From positions 1 through 34,129 of the IMG/VR virus record IMGVR_UViG_3300037459_000197: DNA of 34,129 nt. One strand, 5' to 3'. Under the pieces are notes generated by a model. The model made no database searches, was not told the origin of the DNA, and worked only from the letters and a program-made list of their open reading frames with translations. The stretch comes from a virus. The translations under genes were made by a program, and so were the position numbers. Shown here one piece after another: positions 22,699 through 29,398 of the stretch; the stretch's first letter is position 1; each line of letters starts with the position of its first letter.

Positions 22699-23012
22699 CG
22701 CCCCTCCACTGCGGGTGCCGCGACCGTTTCGGCGAACTCACCATCACGGATTGAACTCGGGATGATCAGCCCGGTTACAGGCTGTCGGCTCAATAGCTTG
22801 TAGCTCTTCGGCTGCCCGTGGGTTCCGATGTATTTCGTGTGGTTCTTGAGCCAAGCCAGCGCGATCTCTTCCAACTCTGAGACAACGAGAATCCGAGACC
22901 GTACGCGCTGCTCCCCGGTTTTTTCCGTGGTGTCTTGGTCAACGTGGCGCCGGATATCCTGCGTCCATTCCATCTCGAATTCAAACACGTACAGCCGTTC
23001 GATTGCGCTCAT
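22695..23012 (-). CDS. small protein, unknown
   Basis: This is a 105-residue product with ATG at 23012 (ATGA overlap). It begins with a beta segment (LYVFEFEMEWTQDIRRH), has a basic strand (RVRSRILVVSELEEIALAWL) and ends with mixed structure. It has no cysteine or membrane segment. I recognise no family. Confidence 0.8.
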   Translation of the reverse strand: MSAIERLYVFEFEMEWTQDIRRHVDQDTTEKTGEQRVRSRILVVSELEEIALAWLKNHTKYIGTHGQPKSYKLLSRQPVTGLIIPSSIRDGEFAETVAAPAVEGR

Positions 23013-23275
23013 TTTTTCTCCACCACAGACCGCTGCGCCGCGAGTTCACGGAGTGATCCGCCTGGAGCGTCGCGATCAGGATCCACCGTGGTCCGCTGAA
23101 CGGCTTCCGCCGCAGCCTCCATTCGCTCGACCAGTTCTTCGAAGTGCCGGAGGAACATCCGGAATGATTCGTCAATTCCGTCAGCCGTCCGGCTCATCGA
23201 GTCGGCCGCACCTACGATACTCCGACTTGCACGCGCTACGTCTTCGGCTCCCAGCAATGTCACGTAGTCGCTCAC
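23009..23275 (-). CDS. small helical protein, unknown
   Basis: This is an 88-residue product from GTG at 23275 (GTGA overlap). It is nearly all helical, with DVARASRSIVGAADSMSRT and MFLRHFEELVERMEAAAE likely forming a coiled coil. The function is unknown. Confidence 0.75.
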   Translation of the reverse strand: MSDYVTLLGAEDVARASRSIVGAADSMSRTADGIDESFRMFLRHFEELVERMEAAAEAVQRTTVDPDRDAPGGSLRELAAQRSVVEKK

Positions 23276-23544
23276 TCGCCCTTCTCCTCGTCGGAATGCG
23301 GTCCGGTGTGCCCGGGTTCATGGAGGCAACCGTCCAAGTTGCAAAACAGGGGTGGCATGGGCGCTGGCTTGTTCTGCTCGATGAGCGTGTCGAGGCGTTC
23401 GCAGACTTCGGCGCAACACATCACCATGTGTCCGCCTAAGGTCGTCATCAGTTCCTCTATCGGTTGCTTTGTGAAGTTTCCCTCCGCGGCTAGGTCGAGC
23501 AGGCCCTGGCCGATCAACAGCAGTTCTTTCGTTGTCTTCGCCAT
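23272..23544 (-). CDS. small Cys/His protein with GHTGPH motif, unknown
   Basis: This is a 90-residue product. ATG at 23544 (TGATG overlap) has GGAGG seven bases upstream and is preferred over GTG at 23547. The N-terminus is helical with a CC pair (MVMCCAEVCERLDTLIEQ). The C-terminus ends FCNLDGCLHEPGHTGPHSDE. This C...C.H..GHTGPH motif recurs in small phage proteins and, in shorter form, in the gene at 1946. It is likely a metal site. Confidence 0.8.
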   Translation of the reverse strand: MAKTTKELLLIGQGLLDLAAEGNFTKQPIEELMTTLGGHMVMCCAEVCERLDTLIEQNKPAPMPPLFCNLDGCLHEPGHTGPHSDEEKGE

Positions 23545-23780
23545 CACGTCACCTCCAATGGTTCGAGTTCTAAGAGCAATCGTTGAAAGTCCTCGCTGTG
23601 ATGCTCAGAGATCGGCTTCCGCCCGTACCCGGCTACCGTCTCCTGTCCGCAGCCTTCACACTTCCACTTGTCACCTTGCCAAATCTGATACGGGGTGTCG
23701 GGGTCGGCCATCGTGACGACGTGGAAGCTGTTCTTCTCACATTTCATCACACGTTTACAGGGTACGCATACCGGTTGCAT
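23544..23780 (-). CDS. zinc-ribbon-like small protein, unknown
   Basis: This is a 78-residue product with ATG at 23780 overlapping TAA (TAATG). Two CxxC knuckles, CVPCKRVMKC and CEGCGQE, lie about 45 residues apart, which is the layout of a zinc ribbon. The intervening part contains YQIWQGDKWK. The C-terminus is helical and acidic. It may bind nucleic acid or protein; no family is recognised. Confidence 0.8.
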   Translation of the reverse strand: MQPVCVPCKRVMKCEKNSFHVVTMADPDTPYQIWQGDKWKCEGCGQETVAGYGRKPISEHHSEDFQRLLLELEPLEVT

Positions 23781-24007
23781 TATCCTGCCTCCACTCTCAT
23801 CTCCGACACAGCAACCGCCATCTGGGTCCAATAGGTAATCTGCGACCGAAGCGATTGCTCCTTCTTGTCGTATTCGTAAACGATGACATCGAGTACGAGA
23901 CGGTCGTGTGCAAACGCGTCTCGAATTCTCTGCGCCGGGGTAGATGCTTGACACATCGTAGACTCGTCGAGTGCGGTCCTGACGGCTTCACATTGCTCAC
24001 AACTCAT
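23780..24007 (-). CDS. small helical protein, unknown
   Basis: This is a 75-residue product with ATG at 24007 (ATGA overlap with the ATPase gene). It begins MSCEQCEAVRTALDES with a CxxC, and the rest is helical (QRIRDAFAHDRLVLDVIV, TYWTQMAVAVSEMRVE). It directly follows the ATPase gene and could be its partner. The function is unknown. Confidence 0.75.
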   Translation of the reverse strand: MSCEQCEAVRTALDESTMCQASTPAQRIRDAFAHDRLVLDVIVYEYDKKEQSLRSQITYWTQMAVAVSEMRVEAG

Positions 24008-25491
24008 ACAGCCTCCACCAACGCCCCATCCTCGATCACGAACACACCTGCTTTCCCTTCATAACCGCGGTTGACCTCGATCCAAAATTGAAAATCGTTA
24101 GCGACAGCGAACTCCGTAACGATCTCCATCGACTCGTCATCGAGCACACTGCCGTCGCGAATCAGGAGGACATTGAGGCCGTCATTGGTTGCAACACCGA
24201 TCGCCATCGAAACGCGGATCCGCTGTGCGCGGCTCGCCTGTTCGAACGGGAACCTGTTGAAATAGACTCCTCCCTTGCGGAGCTCGAGTCCCTCGATCGG
24301 GTATTCCACGGCTTCGGTTGCTTCGCGAATCTGCTTCGTCAACGCTTCGTGTCGGGTGTCGAGCTTCTTCCAGATCTCTCCCTTGGCGTCGGCTTCCTCC
24401 ATCCGATCGGCGCGTTTCTCGTTGGCCCGGATCTCTTCGTTCGAGGCTTCCACGCCATCGAGTTCGGATTGGATGTCAGCAACGTCCGAAGACTGCTGGC
24501 CGTGATCTTCCCACCACTGTTCTAGTTCGGACTGGGACTGCAGCAGGGCTCGGCGGATCACGCTCAGATCGGTGATATCTTCTTCGATCCGTACCCCGTG
24601 GGAGACGTGATCCTCGCGGAGTACTTCCAATTCTTCCTCCAATCTCTCGCCGTGGGCAACGTGCGACGCACGGAGTTGGTCAATTTGCTCGTCGATCCGG
24701 ATCCCGTGGGCCTCGTGCTCGTATTGCAGTCGTTCGGTTTCTGATTCCAGCCTCTCCCCGCTGGTCACGTGCAACGCGCGACTCGCTTCGCACTTGGACT
24801 CGTTCGCTCCCAAGTCGCTACCCAGTCTCTGAATCTGCCCCATTTTCTCCTGCCGTCGGGTCTCGGTCGCGACCGCTTCCGCCATCCGCGCCCCGATCTC
24901 CGACACCGACACCAACTCCGCGGGAGCGTTGGGGAACAGCGGCAGATCCTCCGCGATCGCCTTCGCCTTCCGATGATCCTGCCCCGCTGTCGTGCGACGC
25001 TCGAACACGTCCGCTTGTTCGGTCTCCATCGCTTCGACATCTAGCCCGACCAATTCGCGGAGAGTCCGCGCGCAATCGAGCTTAGCCATATTCGCGAACG
25101 CCAGCGGATCGAATGCAAGCAACCCGTAGAGACGGTCGAGCATCTCCTGTGGCTTGGAGATCAGCTTCCCCTCTCCGTCGCGAACGATCAGCGTTGTTCG
25201 GTATTCGCCGGGAATGTCGGTCCGTGTGAATGTACGGGTGATGTCGAATTCACCTAACTTGATGCGGATCTCCGCTTCGTTCTCTCCCTCGCGGATCGGC
25301 TCAGCGGGGCAGAGCTTCTTTCCGCCGATGGCGAACGCGATGGAGTTCATGAACGAGGATTTTCCCTCCGCGTTCTCACCACCGATCCAAATCACGTCGG
25401 TGTCGGGCGTGACGCTGATCGCGCGAACCTTCATAATATTAGATACCTCGAGCCGTGCGATCTTCAATGCCTGGGGGGCTGCTGCTGTCAT
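24004..25491 (-). CDS. RecF/SMC-like AAA ATPase with coiled-coil repeats
   Basis: This is a 495-residue product with ATG at 25491. The N-terminus has the RecF/SMC/Rad50 layout: LKIARLEVSNIMKVRAISV, then Walker A GGENAEGKSS (K44) and the FDITRTFTRTDIPGEY strand region. Residues about 150-395 form a long coiled coil containing four tandem 18-residue repeats (241-312). The C-terminal half-domain has a FEQASRAQRIRVSMAIG signature helix and Walker B-like NVLLIRDGSVLDDES. It is shorter than bacterial SbcC or Rad50 and has no CxxC zinc hook. It probably acts in phage DNA recombination or repair; no nuclease partner is recognised beside it. Confidence 0.88.
   Translation of the reverse strand: MTAAAPQALKIARLEVSNIMKVRAISVTPDTDVIWIGGENAEGKSSFMNSIAFAIGGKKLCPAEPIREGENEAEIRIKLGEFDITRTFTRTDIPGEYRTTLIVRDGEGKLISKPQEMLDRLYGLLAFDPLAFANMAKLDCARTLRELVGLDVEAMETEQADVFERRTTAGQDHRKAKAIAEDLPLFPNAPAELVSVSEIGARMAEAVATETRRQEKMGQIQRLGSDLGANESKCEASRALHVTSGERLESETERLQYEHEAHGIRIDEQIDQLRASHVAHGERLEEELEVLREDHVSHGVRIEEDITDLSVIRRALLQSQSELEQWWEDHGQQSSDVADIQSELDGVEASNEEIRANEKRADRMEEADAKGEIWKKLDTRHEALTKQIREATEAVEYPIEGLELRKGGVYFNRFPFEQASRAQRIRVSMAIGVATNDGLNVLLIRDGSVLDDESMEIVTEFAVANDFQFWIEVNRGYEGKAGVFVIEDGALVEAV
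24556..24771 (-). repeat. four 54-base tandem repeats in the ATPase coiled coil
   Basis: Codons 241-312 encode HVTSGERLESETERLQYE, HEAHGIRIDEQIDQLRAS, HVAHGERLEEELEVLRED and a fourth unit starting HVSHGVRIEEDITDLS. Each is 18 residues. Units two to four start with HxxHG and all share a [RI]L/I-E-E heptad core. Copy number may vary between relatives. Confidence 0.85.
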
Positions 25492-25745
25492 GATTTTGAT
25501 TCTCCTGATTGGGTTGTTCCAACGTCTCCCTGCTGCTTCCATGCCCACACGACGTCCTCACCATCCCCGCCGAGCTTCTCGTAGAGACCGTAGAACTCGG
25601 CGAATATCGTTCCGGAAGGGCAGTTCGTGGCCCATCGGTCTGCGGAATTGCGGATTAGCGCTTTCAGGAAGGACATCTCACCTCCGGTCAGCTCGACCTC
25701 AACGGTGGGTCCATGAAACATGCGAGTGGCATGGGCGGTACTCAC
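25488..25745 (-). CDS. small protein upstream of the ATPase, unknown
   Basis: This is an 85-residue product. GTG at 25745 overlaps the stop of a 7-codon leader (GTGA); no ATG is available further upstream in this frame. It contains FHGPTVEVELTGGEMSFLKA, then RNSADRWATNCPSG and WAWKQQGD. It is coupled to the ATPase by an ATGA. The function is unknown; because it is produced just before the ATPase it may be an accessory factor. Confidence 0.75.
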   Translation of the reverse strand: MSTAHATRMFHGPTVEVELTGGEMSFLKALIRNSADRWATNCPSGTIFAEFYGLYEKLGGDGEDVVWAWKQQGDVGTTQSGESKS

Positions 25746-25765
25746 GACGCGTTCCCAATCTGCAT
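25742..25765 (-). CDS. seven-residue leader peptide MQIGNAS
   Basis: ATG at 25765 follows a perfect GGAGG (25771-25775) at ideal spacing, then six codons and TGA overlap the GTG of the next gene. The next gene has no strong ribosome site of its own, so translation of the leader probably delivers ribosomes to it. The palindrome centre (25825) is exactly 60 bases from this ATG. Confidence 0.55.
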   Translation of the reverse strand: MQIGNAS

Positions 25766-25819
25766 TTTCGCCTCCGTGACTCTGGAGTGTAAGTGGTTGG
25801 TTGTGTCATTGCTCTTCGG

Positions 25820-25833
25820 CCAACGGTTGGGGA
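25820..25833 (-). promoter_or_regulatory. dispersed palindrome, copy 4
   Basis: CCAACGGTTGGGGA lies between the divergent starts at 25765 (minus leader) and 25882 (plus). Its centre is 60 bases from the leader ATG and 57 from the plus-strand ATG, so it could control both. Confidence 0.7.
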
Positions 25834-25881
25834 ACTGGAGGGCTTCCGGCGCGCTTTTCGAAATGCGGTAAACTGTGCCCG

Positions 25882-26145
25882 ATGTGCGATCGAATCGTCT
25901 TGACACCGGAAGCCGCCTCGGCACTCAACGAAGTGTTGATCGAGATTCGGGAGCGGCTTTGGGCGGAGGCTTGCTCTGCTATCGACGATCGGTTCGGAGC
26001 GGGGTCGGCTCGCATGTTCGTGAACCTGGGGACCATCTCGGGCGTTACTCGTGAGACCGTTTCCGCCGCAATTCGCGACGCAGCGTCCTCGCCCGCAACT
26101 CCCGAAAAGCCGCACGATACCCAGGCTCGCTTTCCCGCCTCTTGA
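25882..26145 (+). CDS. lone plus-strand small protein, possible DNA-binding regulator
   Basis: This is an 87-residue product with ATG at 25882 and only a weak ribosome site. It is helical: PEAASALNEVLIEIRERLWA, then FVNLGTISGVTRETVSAAIR near residues 45-65, which has helix-turn-helix spacing. It is the only plus-strand gene in a 10 kb minus-strand block and diverges from a palindrome, the usual position of a regulator beside its own operator. Its last 101 bases overlap the gene at 26045 tail to tail. The regulator role is inference. Confidence 0.65.
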   Translation: MCDRIVLTPEAASALNEVLIEIRERLWAEACSAIDDRFGAGSARMFVNLGTISGVTRETVSAAIRDAASSPATPEKPHDTQARFPAS

Positions 26146-26332
26146 GGTCGTACCTGTTGGGTAGAAACTCCGTCACTTCGAGCGGAGAGAGCCTCTCTAC
26201 GTGGCCCCGGTGTGAGCGGTCGGATTGATGAAAATCTCCCGCCTCCGCGTGATTGGCGACGACACACACGGCAAGAGCGATGATCGCGAGACAGAACGCT
26301 ATCCACAGCGTGAGCGCTGCGGGCGTGCTCAC
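26045..26332 (-). CDS. small membrane-anchored basic protein, unknown
   Basis: This is a 95-residue product from GTG at 26332 (GTGA overlap). Residues 5-26 are hydrophobic (AALTLWIAFCLAIIALAVCV), a signal anchor or uncleaved membrane helix. The rest is basic, with RYDLKRRESEPGYRAAF and a run of arginines at the end (RTLRRELRRKRSHE). Its 3' end overlaps the plus-strand gene by 101 bases. It could be an inner-membrane lysis accessory or exclusion protein. Confidence 0.7.
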   Translation of the reverse strand: MSTPAALTLWIAFCLAIIALAVCVVANHAEAGDFHQSDRSHRGHVERLSPLEVTEFLPNRYDLKRRESEPGYRAAFRELRARTLRRELRRKRSHE

Positions 26333-26541
26333 GAGTTCCCCCGCTCCTGGAACACCGGATCGCCTGCGTGGTCGTTGCCGATGAGTTCGTCTCGCTCGGG
26401 TAGCGGCTGTGCGGTTTTGGACAGCCAACGCCTGACTTTCTCGACCTCGTTGCGCAACTTGGCGTTTTCGGCTCGCAATTGCGCGATAGTTTCATCATCT
26501 CTGACCTGCGAGTCACTCCTGATCGGCAGGCTATCGCTCAT
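26329..26541 (-). CDS. small coiled-coil protein, unknown
   Basis: This is a 70-residue product with ATG at 26541 (ATGA overlap). Residues 17-43 are a clear heptad stretch (TIAQLRAENAKLRNEVEKVR). The C-terminus is short and acidic. It is coupled to the membrane-anchored protein after it and may bind it. Confidence 0.75.
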   Translation of the reverse strand: MSDSLPIRSDSQVRDDETIAQLRAENAKLRNEVEKVRRWLSKTAQPLPERDELIGNDHAGDPVFQERGNS

Positions 26542-26789
26542 GATTCATCCCGCGCTGGCTTCGCCTCGAATACCGTCTCTGGTTCACCAGCAATGGGCCG
26601 TGCAGTCATGTGATCGAAGCCCAACTCATCCCCCAAGACTTTCCATGCAGAATTTGCACTCTCTTGGGGTGACCGTGGTGTGCCGCATTGCAGCATGATC
26701 ATTGGCGTTGGCTTACATGCCTCTAACAACTTGGTGTGTTGCTCTGGTGTCATTTCGAATCTTTTCATCTCGCTAGTGTCCACCATCAT
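26538..26789 (-). CDS. conserved small phage protein, unknown function
   Basis: This is an 83-residue product. ATG at 26789 has GGAG five bases upstream. The text FEMTPEQHTKLLEACKP, then LQCGTPRSPQESANSAW, KVLGDELGFDHMTARPI and a final beta segment, is a layout I recall from many hypothetical proteins of proteobacterial phages. The function is unknown. The preceding small frame (26786-26884) overlaps its start by four bases. Confidence 0.85.
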   Translation of the reverse strand: MMVDTSEMKRFEMTPEQHTKLLEACKPTPMIMLQCGTPRSPQESANSAWKVLGDELGFDHMTARPIAGEPETVFEAKPARDES

Positions 26790-26884
26790 CGGTTCTCCCT
26801 CCCATACTCGCGCTGTGCGCAGTAGTTGCACATGCGGTCGCTGACGAATACGGGCCAGTAGAGGATAACCCGTTCCGTTGTCAC
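26786..26884 (-). CDS. possible 32-residue CxxC peptide upstream of the conserved gene
   Basis: GTG at 26884 opens a frame of 32 codons ending in a TGA that overlaps the next ATG (ATGA), exactly the local coupling pattern. It contains YWPVFVSDRMCNYCAQREYG with a CxxC. An internal ATG at 26833 would give 15 residues and lies 68 bases from the palindrome centre. It has no good ribosome site, so it is uncertain. Confidence 0.4.
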   Translation of the reverse strand: MTTERVILYWPVFVSDRMCNYCAQREYGRENR

Positions 26885-26894
26885 TTTCTCGTCG

Positions 26895-26907
26895 CCCAAC
26901 CGTTGGG
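26895..26907 (-). promoter_or_regulatory. dispersed palindrome, copy 5
   Basis: CCCAACCGTTGGG lies between the stop of the zinc-ribbon gene (26933) and the next gene start (26884 or 26789). It probably marks a new transcription start inside the minus-strand block. Its central base is in the orientation opposite to most copies relative to the gene it precedes. Confidence 0.65.
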
Positions 26908-26932
26908 AATTCTTGAGGGCTTTTCGGCGCGG

Positions 26933-27424
26933 CTACCGGCTAAATTCCGCCCATAGTTTGGTTCGCGCCCCTTCGATACAGCGGCGCGCCTTCCACTCGG
27001 TCCAACGCTCGCGCCGTCGCCATCGCTTGTTCGCCTCCGCAGCAACGCGGTTGTAGGGTTTGACTCCGGCCCACAAATGCAGCTCGAGATACAAGCGAAC
27101 TTCCCACAGAGTCAGAATGTCCAGGCGTTTCCGGAGCCCCGCCAGTTCCGAAATCCGGTCTGGAAGAATCGTAGGGGTTCGGGCCGGCGTGGACGATCGG
27201 AACCGACTCCACACACCCCACGCTGCCCCACAGGTCGCACACACCCACGCGCCAGAACCATCCTCCACCGACCATCGGCGTTGGCGCTTTCGGCACCGTG
27301 GTGCGGAACAGCGGACCGCGAAAGACCACCCTTCTTCGGCGCTCGGTGTCGCGGGTCGCGGGGAGGCTACGAGTTGCCCCAGTTCGAGGTAGCGCCAGAA
27401 GATTTCGTCGGGTCCGGAGATCAT
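26933..27424 (-). CDS. zinc-ribbon plus helical protein, possible transcription regulator
   Basis: This is a 163-residue product with ATG at 27424. An overlapping frame (26940-27461) looks like a shadow because it is low in structure and rich in Arg/Pro. Residues 38-72 contain CSAPRCRKRQRRW and WVCATCGAAWG, a two-knuckle zinc ribbon. The C-terminal 70 residues are helical (RKRLDILTLWEVRLYLELHL, then RRRERWTEWKARRCIEGA), resembling late-gene regulators of the RinA/ArpU sort only in general layout. The palindrome is 25 bases upstream of its ATG. Confidence 0.75.
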   Translation of the reverse strand: MISGPDEIFWRYLELGQLVASPRPATPSAEEGWSFAVRCSAPRCRKRQRRWSVEDGSGAWVCATCGAAWGVWSRFRSSTPARTPTILPDRISELAGLRKRLDILTLWEVRLYLELHLWAGVKPYNRVAAEANKRWRRRERWTEWKARRCIEGARTKLWAEFSR

Positions 27425-27443
27425 GCACGGCGAAGCTACTTCT

Positions 27444-27456
27444 CCAACGGTTGGGA
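27444..27456 (-). promoter_or_regulatory. dispersed palindrome, copy 6
   Basis: CCAACGGTTGGGA fills most of the 33-base gap between the upstream stop (27458) and the zinc-ribbon gene start (27424). Being so close to the ATG, it could act as a repressor site over the promoter or as a hairpin in the mRNA leader. Confidence 0.65.
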
Positions 27457-27457
27457 A

Positions 27458-27730
27458 TCAATCCGGAGCGTCCATCCCGAGAAATCCTCGGATCTTGTCA
27501 GCACCATTTCCCGCCAATGCTTGCGCCGCCGCCACCGACTGCGGATCGCCGCATTTCAACTCTATCTGAATCGCCTTCAGCAATCCGACAGTCACGACGC
27601 ACAGCTCTTGACGCAATTCAACCTGTTCCAACGCGCGCCTCGCCGACTTCGCGCCGGAGACGGACCACCCAAGACCGAAGCAAATCGAGCCACCGACCCA
27701 CAGCCAGAATACGAACTCTAAATCACTCAT
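27458..27730 (-). CDS. small membrane-anchored protein, unknown
   Basis: This is a 90-residue product with ATG at 27730 (ATGA overlap). Residues 4-24 are hydrophobic (LEFVFWLWVGGSICFGLGW), a signal anchor. A helical soluble part follows (RRALEQVELRQELCVVTVGL, then AAAQALAGNGADKIRGFL). It pairs with the similar membrane protein coded immediately upstream. The function is unknown. Confidence 0.8.
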   Translation of the reverse strand: MSDLEFVFWLWVGGSICFGLGWSVSGAKSARRALEQVELRQELCVVTVGLLKAIQIELKCGDPQSVAAAQALAGNGADKIRGFLGMDAPD

Positions 27731-28116
27731 CGTCTCTCCAAGAGAATCCGGAACGTCGTCTCTGGCGGACCCAGTGTCACGCCCACGCGTCCTTCCGAGT
27801 AGGCGATCAGAATACCACGCGCATTTTCCAGACTCTTGTTGGCTTCAGTCAGCGCGGGAACCACTTCGGCTAACTCTCCTTCAGGCTCCTCGATGGAGTG
27901 TCGAGCGAACCCCACCGACAGTCCGACGGATTGCAGTCGTTCGAGCGTTTCCGCCACGATCCAATCGAACATCGCGTCTGGAATCTCTTGAAATTCCAGA
28001 GCATCTTTCAACAACTGCGCGCGCCGAAGCTTGATCCCCCGCACCACTCCCCACCGGTAGCAAGCTGCCGCCGCCACGAACCAGCCTCCAAGCGCGACCC
28101 AAACATCCCAATCCAT
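27727..28116 (-). CDS. membrane-anchored protein, unknown
   Basis: This is a 129-residue product with ATG at 28116 and AAGGGG upstream. Residues 5-24 (VWVALGGWFVAAAACYRWG) form a membrane anchor, then a basic stop-transfer (IKLRRAQ) and a long helical part (FDWIVAETLERLQSVG). It ends with a beta segment (GVTLGPPETTFRILLERR). Its layout matches the next gene: anchor, basic patch, helix. Confidence 0.8.
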   Translation of the reverse strand: MDWDVWVALGGWFVAAAACYRWGVVRGIKLRRAQLLKDALEFQEIPDAMFDWIVAETLERLQSVGLSVGFARHSIEEPEGELAEVVPALTEANKSLENARGILIAYSEGRVGVTLGPPETTFRILLERR

Positions 28117-28118
28117 CC

Positions 28119-28451
28119 CTACCCCTTCGGCTTACGCCTGATCGTCACCGGTTCACCCTTGCGCACTTCGCCACGCTCTCGCGCGAGTGTTCGAGCCGCG
28201 TCCGTGATCTCTTTCACCAAAACCGCCGCCCGTTCCGCCCCCTCCAACGGACATTCGGGCGCTTTCCCCTCACTGCCACCAGACAACCAGGAATCGTATG
28301 CCCGCACCTTTGAAACGCATTTCGCACAGTGATTCACGACTTCTGTTCCAGGTCCGCGCGGATCGGATCGCATCTTGATCGGGACACCGCACCACAAGCA
28401 GCGTGGGCGGGTCGGGACCGGCTCGGCCTCAGCGTGAGTCTGCCGCGCCAC
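28119..28451 (-). CDS. small zinc-knuckle protein, unknown
   Basis: This is a 110-residue product from GTG at 28451 (TAGTG overlap). It carries CLWCGVPIKM and, after 15 residues, HCAKCVSK, a two-knuckle zinc ribbon, plus a later Cys (PECPLEG). The C-terminus is helical and basic (VKEITDAARTLARERGEVRK). A nucleic-acid or protein-binding role is likely but undefined. Confidence 0.8.
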   Translation of the reverse strand: MARQTHAEAEPVPTRPRCLWCGVPIKMRSDPRGPGTEVVNHCAKCVSKVRAYDSWLSGGSEGKAPECPLEGAERAAVLVKEITDAARTLARERGEVRKGEPVTIRRKPKG

Positions 28452-28990
28452 TATTCAATCGTCCCCACGGTAATCGAAACGCACTGACCCACGGCAACCT
28501 GATCCGCCTCAATCGTGATCGCGTCGACGGGTCGCGGATCCTCCATCGGGAACGCGAGGCAAAACGCATTCCGCCCGTCTGGTCCGCGGACGCATTCGAA
28601 GACACGAATCGATGACACCGCGGGAGGCTTCGGCCAGAGGTCGGGGCGCTCGTTCAACCAATTCTTCAGCGCGAGCGCTTCCGCCGAGTGCGGGCCGTCG
28701 GTGGCGATGCGGACTTCTGGCTCCAGCTCCGTGATCCGCCACGCCACACCCCACACTGTGGGTTGGAAGATTCGCCTTTCAGTCGTGTGCCAATACCGCG
28801 TGAATGCCGGCAGCCACTCCGGGGAGATCGGCGGCGCATCCGATTGGCTCATGTCGCAAGGGAGGTAGCAGCGCTTGCACGCTCCCACCCGTTCGAGCGG
28901 AGTCCAGACGAACATCCTCGGCTTGATATCGCAGCAAGGGCATGCATCTTCGAGGATGATTCCCGTTCCCTGTCTGACTACGTTCGACAC
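28451..28990 (-). CDS. zinc-ribbon protein with beta-rich C-terminus, unknown
   Basis: This is a 179-residue product from GTG at 28990 with GGGGG five bases upstream. An N-terminal ribbon (ACPCCDIKPRMFVW ... ACKRCYLPCDM) is followed by a globular part (PEWLPAFTRYWHTTERRIF) and a strand-rich end (SSIRVFECVRGPDGRNAF, DAITIEADQVAVGQCVSI). No family is recognised. Confidence 0.8.
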   Translation of the reverse strand: MSNVVRQGTGIILEDACPCCDIKPRMFVWTPLERVGACKRCYLPCDMSQSDAPPISPEWLPAFTRYWHTTERRIFQPTVWGVAWRITELEPEVRIATDGPHSAEALALKNWLNERPDLWPKPPAVSSIRVFECVRGPDGRNAFCLAFPMEDPRPVDAITIEADQVAVGQCVSITVGTIE

Positions 28991-28991
28991 A

Positions 28992-29195
28992 TCAACCCCC
29001 GATCGCCTTCACTATGGATTTGATCAATTCGTCCCCGCCCTGGTTGATCCCTTCGCCAACGGATAACGCGGTGTCGGCGAACTCCGACGAGAATGGATCG
29101 ACGCCTTCGCGGATCTTTCTCAAGCAGCATTCGTACCACTCGATTTTGAGTTCGGCTCGCTCGAGCGCCTTTGCCATACCGTCGTTGCTCGCCAT
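28992..29195 (-). CDS. small helical protein, unknown
   Basis: This is a 67-residue product with ATG at 29195 overlapping TGA (TGATG). It is helical: KALERAELKIEWYECCLRKI with a CC pair, then GEGINQGGDELIKSIVKAI. The function is unknown. Confidence 0.75.
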   Translation of the reverse strand: MASNDGMAKALERAELKIEWYECCLRKIREGVDPFSSEFADTALSVGEGINQGGDELIKSIVKAIGG

Positions 29196-29398
29196 CAACC
29201 TAGCGCCCCCAACACTTCGCGACGCCCTTTCGCTATCGCTTGCTTCCGATGCTTTCGCCAGCGCTGCTCGGCGTCCCTTTTGTTACCCGTCGCCGCGTCC
29301 GACCACCCGCACGAGCAACCCGCGCTCCAGTCGATCCGGGTTTTCGTGAATGATAATTTCGGCGCGTCGTGTCGCCTCGGTGTGTTGTTATGCTCCAT
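29195..29398 (-). CDS. CSCGW-motif small protein, unknown
   Basis: This is a 67-residue product with ATG at 29398, overlapping the upstream gene by 11 bases. It carries WSAGCSCGWSDAATGNKRD and then EQRWRKHRKQA. Thus C-x-C-G-W plus a later W..H, the same mini-domain as the gene at 1409 (LAGCSCGWSK ... GWGNHV). The C-terminal tail is basic. It is probably a small zinc-binding fold. Confidence 0.8.
   Translation of the reverse strand: MEHNNTPRRHDAPKLSFTKTRIDWSAGCSCGWSDAATGNKRDAEQRWRKHRKQAIAKGRREVLGALG

Noticed and set aside
26940-27461. Alternative frame of 173 codons over the zinc-ribbon gene
   Set aside because: It runs across the palindrome at 27444 and reads as Arg/Gly/Pro-rich shadow, whereas the other frame has two zinc knuckles and a helical C-terminus.
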